Source: Clytia hemisphaerica (Eukaryota; Cnidaria; Hydrozoa; Leptothecata; Clytiidae). Taken from it: DNA of 64,000 nucleotides. Positions 57,421 through 64,000 of this stretch are shown piece after piece. The notes beneath the pieces are model-generated. The model had not been told where the DNA came from and searched no databases. It saw only the letters and a program-made list of their open reading frames with translations. Position numbers and translations under genes: made by a program. The DNA is taken from the NCBI GenBank assembly GCA_902728285.1, contig CACVBU010000588.1:737107-801106 (forward strand), read 5' to 3'. Each line of letters begins with the position of its first letter. The first letter of the stretch is position 1.

Positions 57421-57849
57421 GGACCAGGTCTGCTAAAGCCTACTTCCGCGATCGATCGCAATTTTTCAACGTTTGGTGATGCGCGAACCATGGTCGAATG
57501 CCTGTTTAGCAGATGCCCGTGTAGAGGATGCCTGTGGATGGACCACGGAAGCTCAGAGGATGCCATAGAACGGATGATAAATGGAAAGCCGAAGTCAGCA
57601 AATAACAACGAAGCTGACATTAGAGAATTGACAAGTGAAATCAACCTATTAAAATATCAAAATGGCAGAAACAAGAATGTTTTATTAACTTGTTGGAGAT
57701 GTGGTGAATCTGGACACAAAAAGAAACTTTGTAAAAACATTCCATATAATAAGGATCTTAACCTGATCTGTTGGAACTGTCGTGAAACCGGACACCGTGC
57801 GAAAAATTGCCGAAACGAGCTCAGACGCGATGAATTTAAACCAAATTAA
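57421..57849 (+). CDS. RRM-like plus two CCHC zinc knuckles (possible retroelement ORF1 fragment)
   Basis: The frame is open from the TAG at 57418 to TAA at 57847; the first ATG is at 57490. The first part (FSTFGDARTM, then GSSEDAIERMINGKP) resembles the second half of an RNA-recognition motif. Two CCHC knuckles follow: CWRCGESGHKKKLC and CWNCRETGHRAKNC. RRM plus CCHC is found in LINE-type ORF1 proteins and in some cellular RNA-binding proteins. The absent start of the RRM and the lack of nearby reverse transcriptase suggest a fragment. An exon of a cellular gene cannot be excluded. It lies in VPS13 intron 17. Confidence 0.5.
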   Translation, partial: GPGLLKPTSAIDRNFSTFGDARTMVECLFSRCPCRGCLWMDHGSSEDAIERMINGKPKSANNNEADIRELTSEINLLKYQNGRNKNVLLTCWRCGESGHKKKLCKNIPYNKDLNLICWNCRETGHRAKNCRNELRRDEFKPN

Positions 57850-57870
57850 CGATTATACCGTATGTAAAAT

Positions 57871-58086
57871 TTGACGTATAACGTATATATCAAAATGTCT
57901 ATGGAATGGCACCGTGTTATTTACATCACGAAGGTTGGTGTACCTGAAGAAATCCAAAGCGTTCTACCAATAGGAGAGTTGGAAGTCTCCCGGTCCAACG
58001 CCAGACGAATCCGCCTCAACGAATACCGACCACCTCTCACTCTGAAGTGCAGAGTGCGTGTTTGGAAGAAAAAAGAATACGACTAA
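57871..58086 (+). CDS. Hypothetical 71-aa frame downstream of the zinc-knuckle ORF
   Basis: It is basic, with RIRLNEYRPPLTLKCRVRVWK. It begins 21 bases after the zinc-knuckle frame ends, in the same orientation. This could be the remnant of the next part of the same element. No family recognised. Confidence 0.25.
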   Translation: MTYNVYIKMSMEWHRVIYITKVGVPEEIQSVLPIGELEVSRSNARRIRLNEYRPPLTLKCRVRVWKKKEYD

Positions 58087-58497
58087 CCGAACTTAACAGC
58101 AAGGATGCCATTTTAGAAGATGCTCGAATTGTATGTCGGAAGGTAATCACTAGAAACCAAGTCGCTATCTCGAGATATCGACAACGTCTGGACGCAGACT
58201 TATGTATATAAAGAAGTATTAATTTATAGATGAATGTTATTTATCTTAATGGAATTATTTATGTGAAACATGTATTGAAGAAAAACTAATGTCTACTTTG
58301 CTCTACTGTCACTCTGAATTCCACTGTATATTCTAGTCCTCCCCGTCTTCTAACGGCGGGTCAGATCTCAAACGCCTGGGGCATAAAAATAAATATTCGC
58401 TTATCGAGCCAGAAGAGGACCGCGCACAACCTCTCCCGCGCGACAGTGTTATAAAGGAGAGAAGATTGAGCATGAGAAATCCTTCCAAACCATAAAA

Positions 58498-58752
58498 ACA
58501 CCCCTGTCTCACAGCCCCGGTGAATTTTTTTCCCACAGCGGGGATAAAATTTTCTATCGAAATCTCAATGATAAATATCCTATTGTTCCTCAGTCGAAAA
58601 ATCCAGTGGGGATGGTTTTTGTAAGCAATTTTTTACATTGAATTTTGGAATGAGATGAAATAAAAGTGTAGGGTATTTTTCCCACCGGGGACGAAATATT
58701 GGACAAATTTTTCAATGGGGCTGGGGTCCCCGCTGGTCTGTGACAGGGGTGT
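58498..58752. mobile_element. Inverted-repeat element, CACCCCTGTC ends
   Basis: ACACCCCTGTCTCACAG on the left and CTGTGACAGGGGTGT on the right are inverted. CCCCGG and GCGGGGA motifs recur inside. The flanks CATAAAAA and TATAAAAT could be a decayed 8-bp duplication. It lies 90 bases before VPS13 exon 18. Confidence 0.6.
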
Positions 58753-58842
58753 ATAAAATAATTCATTCCGTGCTTTCGAAGCCAAAATATAATATCTCGT
58801 TTGTCTCTTCAAAGTTAAAAAAATCCTTTATCCTGTTTGCAG

Positions 58843-61800
58843 TTTGAATCGAAGAAGGAGGACATTGCAGCTGAGAAATCGGAGGTAGGAGGGGAGCCTC
58901 AAGGTTGGTTGGAATGGCTTGGTATCACTGGGAGTGGTTCTGAAACTAACATCACACAAGATAAAGAGGGACTTGACTTGTTCAGTGATGAAGGTATATG
59001 TTTTCTGCATGGTCATTAGAATAAAAACTACTTGTGTTTAACTCGTACCTCTATTACTCCGATACCTCTATTACTCCAATGTCTCCTTAACTGGAACAAG
59101 TTTTATGGCCCCTTAAGTTTGTTAGTTTGCAATGCCTTATAAAACTTACTCAATAACTCGAAATTTCCTCAACTCGAACAAATTTGCATTCCCCGTGCGT
59201 ATCTTATAGGTAGAAAATAAGTCAGGATTGTTTTCAAACGTCACTCTTCCACTCTCCCGATCATTTTTAACGGGTGTTAGTAAAAGTAAAGGGAAAATTA
59301 CCACCCCCCCCCCCAATTTAACTTTACCCCGAGGCTTTTTGCTGCAACTCCTTTAACCTGGGAAAGAAACACTCTGATGGATTTCAAGTCAGTTGTACGA
59401 CAAATATTCAAGACATCTGTGCTTTTGACGATTTCAGAGTCTGCTTTTTCATTGGGCAAGCTATCAGATACAGAGAAAGAGGAATTGTATAAAGCCATTG
59501 GATATCTCGAAGAGAAGAACCATCCCACCTATTCCAAATCCGTATGTACACTTTAATTTGAGTATATCCAGTGTGCTCTATGATGGCAATGTTTCTGTGA
59601 GATACAGTACTAGTCTTTCTTTTATAAGGAAAGTAAAGTATAGTTTGCATAAGAAGACACTGCAAAGATTTAAGAACATTCAATGTTTTTTATGGGTTTA
59701 AATACAACATGGAAATTTTGCTAAGATATTTGGTAAAAACATTGTGGCAAATAAGGTAATTTTGAAAAATAAGATCCAACAACGGTATCATTATTTAGTT
59801 GACAATATATATATTTCGATCAATTTGATCATCATCAGGTCTAAAATCAAAAATAAAAAGTAAGAATTAAAATTCGTTTAAGGTTAAAAAATGTTTTCAC
59901 ATATCTACAGTACATACAACTCCTCTTCATACACTCTACAACAAACTAATTAAAATCAAATTCGCTTGAAAAAATCCCGAAAAACATTGCTGACATACTA
60001 ATTATGTTGCAAGTCTCAAGGGAGACAAAATAAAAGAAAAATGGATTAAAACTTTATTGTAAGCACGTGACTTTTAAATTCATCCCTAGTGTTTAACTCA
60101 GGTTTCAATTGGTTGATTAGAAGTGCCTCGAGAGTCATTAAGTGTCTTTCATTTTCTCGATGATGACGCAATGATTTCTACGTCATCAATGGACAGTTCA
60201 CAAGCGCAAGAATTCATGTGTGAGCCAACTGGAGCCTTCAATGATCGATGTTCCTTTATCCGCGTGATAAGATGTCGGCATGTATATCCAACAAGCACGA
60301 TTGGCATCGTGAACAGACAATTTTGTAAACCACACAGCTTTTAAAAGGTTTTTGATCTTAGGTTTGAGTGAAGGTAACACAGTTTTAAGCTTTTTTCAGA
60401 GTAAAAATCACACGACACGGTGCATCAGTTTAAGCAAAGACTTCTTAACTGGTCAGATATCTTTCCACGATATTCTACAACAGTTTTCTTTGGTTCATCT
60501 ACCTCATCCTTCTCCTCTTCCGCTAAAGTCGGTGCGTCGATTTTCTTTAAAGTATCAGATATAATTGATTCGACAAATTGATTTGGGTATTGGTTTTTTA
60601 TTAAGATATCGCGGGCAAGTTTTATACTGTCATCACGATTTTGACGAGTACTGCATGCTCTTGAAATCCTATGTAACATACCTACAACCACTGATCGTTT
60701 GTATTTTAAGGGAGCAAGGGCGTGGAAATTCATAAGTAACCCTGTATCCGTAGGTTTCGTGTACCATGTTGATTCCAATTCTTTGTTATTTCGAATAATA
60801 CGCATATCCAAGAATGGAATCGAGCCGTTATTCTCGCGTTCTAAAGTGAACTTTAAATTGGTGTCCAAATCATTGATTCTGGTCATATGGTATCGTCAAT
60901 CTTGCACTTTTTAATGTCCCTCAAAATGTCATCCATATATCGACTGTACAACCTTGCGTCATCTTTGATCGAAGAATCGAAAGTGCTCATCCAGCCATTG
61001 GCAAGCATCGGTGCAGGTGGGCTCCCCATGGCCAATCCATCATTTTGACGGTAAAATCCATCGTTTGTTAGCATGATTACATTCTTGCTACACATGGTGA
61101 CTAGCTGGACAAACGTTTCCTTGTCGACAGGTGGTTTTTCATAACGTCCGTCGTAAAGAAGATCCGCACACACTGAGATTGCATCATCAACCGGGACATT
61201 CGTATACAGTGATACAACATCAAAACTAACGATCTCGGTATCATCATCAAGTTCAATATCACTCAAACTATCGGCTATTTCTTTAGTAGAAGAATTGATG
61301 CGACATTCTGACACTACTGAGAGCCAATCTGCGACTTGCTTTGCAATTTTGAAGTAGGCTGAGCCAGGCATTGACAACACAGGGCGTAAAGGTACACTAT
61401 CTTTATGTATTTTGGCGAGTCCATACAAGCGTGCTGGCTGACTACCACCTGGTTTTAATTTTTTGAAAATGGTTTCGGTAATTTTATTTTCAGTTTTTAG
61501 TTTTTCAAGTGCAGTACAAATAATCTCTTCCTCCTTGAGAATAGGGTGTTTTGCGTTTTTTCTCGGCGGAACATATTTTTCGAATTGAGGTAAATTGTAA
61601 ATTTGAGCTAATTTTCTGTTATAAGTCTCCTTTTCATAATACAAATTCCTACTCCCTTGTCAAATGGAACTGCTAATAAATCATTTTCTTTCAGGTATTT
61701 TTTGGTCAACATGATGTTACGTGAAGATTTCTGTTTTTCACACTTTTTGATATAATTAAGAGTTTTGATATTGATATCGGTTACTATATTATCTGGTATA

Positions 61801-64000
61801 TCTTTATCGTTGCAGAAATTCACAAAACTATCAAGTTCTGCCAAGACAGAGTTCTTATCAAAACGACCAAGCACTGAATTTTTAGGACCCAGCGACAGAG
61901 TATCCATCACGTATTGTGGTGGTTTCGAATCTAGTTGATAACAGATGACGGTATTTTTGACACTGAGTAACGGTCTGTCCTGTTCAATCGATAGATGTGA
62001 AAGTTTTTTATTAAGAATTGACGAATGTTTCTTTTTGAATAAAACGTAAATCATACCTCACATGTAAAATGACGGAAACTGTTTGTAGAATATCGTGGAA
62101 AGATATCTGACCAGTTTAAGAAGTCTTTGCTTAAACTGAATGCACCGTGTCGTGTGATTTTTACTCTGAAAAAGCTTAAAACTGTGTTACCTTCACTCAA
62201 ACCTAAGATCGAAAAACCTTTTAAAAGCTGTGTGGTTTACAAAATTGTCTGTTCACGATGCCAATCGTGCTATGTTGGATATACATGCCGACATCTTATC
62301 ACGCGGATAAAGGAACATCGATCATTGAAGGCTCCAGTTGGCTCACACATGAATTCTTGCGCTTGTGAACTGTCCATTGATGACGTAGAAATCATTGCGT
62401 CATCATCGAGAAATGAAAGACACTTAATGACTCTCGAGGCACTTCTAATCAACCAATTGAAACCTGAGTTAAACACTAGGGATGAATTTAAAAGTCACGT
62501 GCTTACAATAAAGTTTTAATCCATTTTTCTTTTATTTTGTCTCCCTTGAGACTTGCAACATAATTAGTATGTCAGCAATGTTTTTCGGGATTTTTTCAAG
62601 CGAATTTGATTTTAATTAGTTTGTTGTAGAGTGTATGAAGAGGAGTTGTATGTACTGTAGATATGTGAAAACATTTTTTAACCTTAAACGAATTTTAATT
62701 CTTACTTTTTATTTTTGATTTTAGACCTGATGATGATCAAATTGATCGAAATATATATATTGTCAACTAAATAATGATACCGTTGTTGGATCTTATTTTT
62801 CAAAATTTGCTAAGATACTTATACAAAGGTTTAAAAGAACTAGATGCGAGTATACTTCGCAATAAACAAAACTTTACTATGCTCCGTTACTGTGCTGTGC
62901 AAGCCACCGTTTGGATGAAGAAGCTTGATCCTGTAAAGTATATGCAACAGGAAAAGAACCCTAGATTACCGATTTAAAAAAAAAAACCATTTAAAAAAAT
63001 GATTGTTCTTTTTAGTATGTACGAGCGAAATTGAAACTCACTTTAGATACATGTTATATCAATATACTAAAGTCTGAAAGGTAATTTATAACTTTATTTT
63101 AGGGCTTAATTATTACCTGAATTCACGATTGTATGTCACATACCCGACCAAACCTTTCCAGACATATTTTACACTCTTTTCATCAAATCTTATATCTCAT
63201 ACCGCAAAACTAGGAGTTTTCCTTGTATTGAAAAGATTCCTTGCAATATAGTGACCGAAATTTTAGATGGGAGAAGAGACGAAAAATGTCATTTACCCCG
63301 AAGTTTTTCCCCGGTGAGGTATGCGCTGTACGTGTTCGCAATACCGGTCATTGTTTATTATTCTGTGTTTTTATTTTGATTGCCAGTTTCTGTTAGGTTA
63401 TTCAACTCTGCTCAATTTTCTAGGGAAAAGATTTCTTTCAACTTGAAGAAGCTGATCGCAATTGCTACAGAAAGACCAGGCTCTGATGGACTGGGGTATG
63501 TTTTTTATTTTGTTTGTATCATTTTTTATCTCAATTCGCTCCTTTAGCCTAACATTATCTGTTATAGTTTTAAGAATTATACATTTAGTAAAAAATAGCA
63601 TGGTTAATTTACAGTTACCCAAAGCCTATACCGGGTGTCCCACAAAAGAGTATAAAAGTTTGATTGTTAACTGTGTTTTGAATGAAGTAAATTCCAATTC
63701 TGTTCAGTTATGTTCTTTTAGTTTTGTTTTATTTTGTTAATTGATCAGTGGAGCCTCCATTTAGGAAGTAAGGTTTAAGGGACGAAGAACCTGTTCGAAT
63801 TAAGGAGACATTTGATTAAGGTTCGAGTTGAAGAGACTTACGGTATGTTAAAAGTGAATTTTAACTTCAAAAGCTGATCTATAAATTTTCTGCATATTTT
63901 TTTGCAGGCTGGCTTTACAAATCGAAGACGTTGGTGCTGTGCAGAGTGTTCATCGAGAAGAAATCAACATTGTTGAACCTCATGCTCGTAATCTTCATTC
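58843..64000 (+). CDS. VPS13: VPS13, exons 18-22 (continues past the window)
   Basis: The exons are 58843-58993, 59438-59541, 63016-63080, 63424-63495 and 63908-64000, the last open at the edge. They keep phase with exon 17 across a 21.7-kb intron. The protein continues FESKKEDIAAEKSEVGG and WLEWLGI, matching the family's WFSWLW-type segment, then TEKEELYKAIGYLEEK, YVRAKLKLTLDTCYI and SFNLKKLIAIATERPGSD, all expected in the VPS13 order. Exon 19 ends AAATCC before GTATGT. Intron 19 (59542-63015) carries a Penelope-like element and relics of a duplicated exon pair. Placed exons add up to about 572 codons. Confidence 0.88.
59534..59610 (+). pseudogene. Possible relic of a VPS13 exon (duplicate of exon 20)
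   Basis: Starting in the last bases of exon 19 but one frame over, the sequence reads PNPYVHFNLSISSVLYDGNV, similar in pattern to exon 20's YVRAKLKLTLDTCYINIL. The frame is not compatible with exon 19 without a one-base shift. It is read as a decayed duplicate or an old exon extension. Confidence 0.4.
59716..62817 (-). mobile_element. Penelope-like retroelement with inverted endonuclease arms
   Basis: Minus-strand frames at 62054-61608, 61644-60883 and 60886-60425 together give a Penelope-type reverse transcriptase with SFDVVSLYTNVP, GLAMGSPPAPMLAN, YSRYMDDIL and IPFLDMRI, broken by shifts near 61625 and 60885. Two ~735-bp inverted arms (59758-60492 and 62073-62807) each hold the GIY-YIG endonuclease segment. 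The right arm is an intact 130-codon frame (62127-62519, plus strand), while the left arm carries several one-base indels. TTTGCTAAGATA flanks both ends (59716-59728 and 62806-62817), with about 29 extra bases inside the left flank. Penelope elements are known for inverted terminal repeats and short extensions of this kind. Confidence 0.85.
62127..62519 (+). CDS. GIY-YIG endonuclease domain of the Penelope-like element (right arm)
   Basis: The 130-codon frame has VYKIVCSRCQSCYVGYTCRH followed by LITRIKEHR, matching the GIY-YIG core with its arginine and Glu-His, and a Cys-rich pair typical of Penelope endonucleases. It continues DVEIIASS to the end ...SHVLTIKF. It is transcribed opposite to the element's reverse transcriptase, so it is not in one ORF with it. 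In a normal Penelope polyprotein this domain lies C-terminal to the RT, as its decayed left-arm copy does here. Confidence 0.8.
   Translation: MLKLNAPCRVIFTLKKLKTVLPSLKPKIEKPFKSCVVYKIVCSRCQSCYVGYTCRHLITRIKEHRSLKAPVGSHMNSCACELSIDDVEIIASSSRNERHLMTLEALLINQLKPELNTRDEFKSHVLTIKF
62829..62932 (+). pseudogene. Possible relic of a VPS13 exon (duplicate of exon 21)
   Basis: A frame with an AAAG acceptor-like start and a CCT|GTAAAG donor-like end reads LKELDASILRNKQNFTMLRY then CAVQATVWMKKLDP. The pattern parallels SFNLKKLIAIATERPGSD plus LALQIEDVGAV of exons 21-22. It lies just right of the Penelope element. The phase does not join exon 19 cleanly, so it is probably non-functional. Confidence 0.4.

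Noticed and set aside
57490..57849. CNBP-type cellular zinc-knuckle protein
   Set aside because: Only two knuckles are present, preceded by an RRM-like half domain, which does not fit the seven-knuckle CNBP layout.
59542..59701. VPS13 exon 19 being frameshifted and the gene broken
   Set aside because: A donor at 59541/59542 joins in phase to YVRAKLKL at 63016, giving the expected protein without any shift.
60198..60380. 60-codon minus-strand frame as a separate gene
   Set aside because: It is the decayed left-arm copy of the Penelope GIY-YIG segment read in a shifted frame.

Overview
This looks like a AT-rich window of animal nuclear DNA. Genes are split by many short-to-medium GT..AG introns, carry metazoan families (VPS13, NUDT21/CFIm25, a TMX-like thioredoxin protein, a PQ-loop membrane protein, class A and class C GPCRs), and sit in a dense field of small inverted-repeat transposons, minisatellites and one Penelope-like retroelement. 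No operons, ribosome binding sites or CRISPR arrays are seen. The intronless, diverged GPCRs and the repeat load suggest a non-bilaterian or other invertebrate animal. The sequence alone does not let me name the species.

Layout. Bases 1-6.5 kb hold a small one-TM protein ORF (2986-3534) among MITE-like elements. From 6.57 to 12.1 kb there are two multi-exon minus-strand genes: a TMX-like ER thioredoxin-fold membrane protein (7 exons, 217 aa predicted) and a PQ-loop protein (3 exons, 373 aa). From 12.2 to 22.5 kb there is almost no recognisable coding sequence. Instead there is a nest of inverted-repeat elements, including two CCGG-array hAT-like elements in opposite orientation, a local segmental duplication later split by two transposon insertions, and a promoter-like palindrome. 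NUDT21 (22628-23305) follows, with an overlapping upstream ORF.

From 24396 to the right edge the window is one gene, the 5' part of VPS13. I could place 22 exons (about 572 codons) with consistent splice phase, matching the chorein N-terminal region. Intron 5 contains an intronless class C GPCR on the opposite strand plus a broken partial duplicate of its 3' end. Intron 17 is about 21.7 kb and contains an intact class A GPCR (minus strand), a frameshifted paralogue (plus strand), a remnant of a third copy, an RRM-like/CCHC zinc-knuckle ORF and many repeats. Intron 19 contains a decayed Penelope-like element whose GIY-YIG endonuclease segment is present twice as inverted arms. It also holds what look like relics of a duplicated VPS13 exon pair.

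The genes show no common pathway. VPS13 (lipid transfer), NUDT21 (poly(A) site choice) and the ER/membrane proteins are household functions, while the GPCRs are nested passengers. I did not find a convincing new multi-gene system. The most unusual items are the cysteine-less class A receptor pair with a very long second extracellular loop, the inverted-arm Penelope element, the hAT-like elements made almost entirely of CACCGGAC/GTCCGGTG motifs, and the set of receptor genes lodged in VPS13 introns. All splice models were made by eye and were not checked against transcripts.
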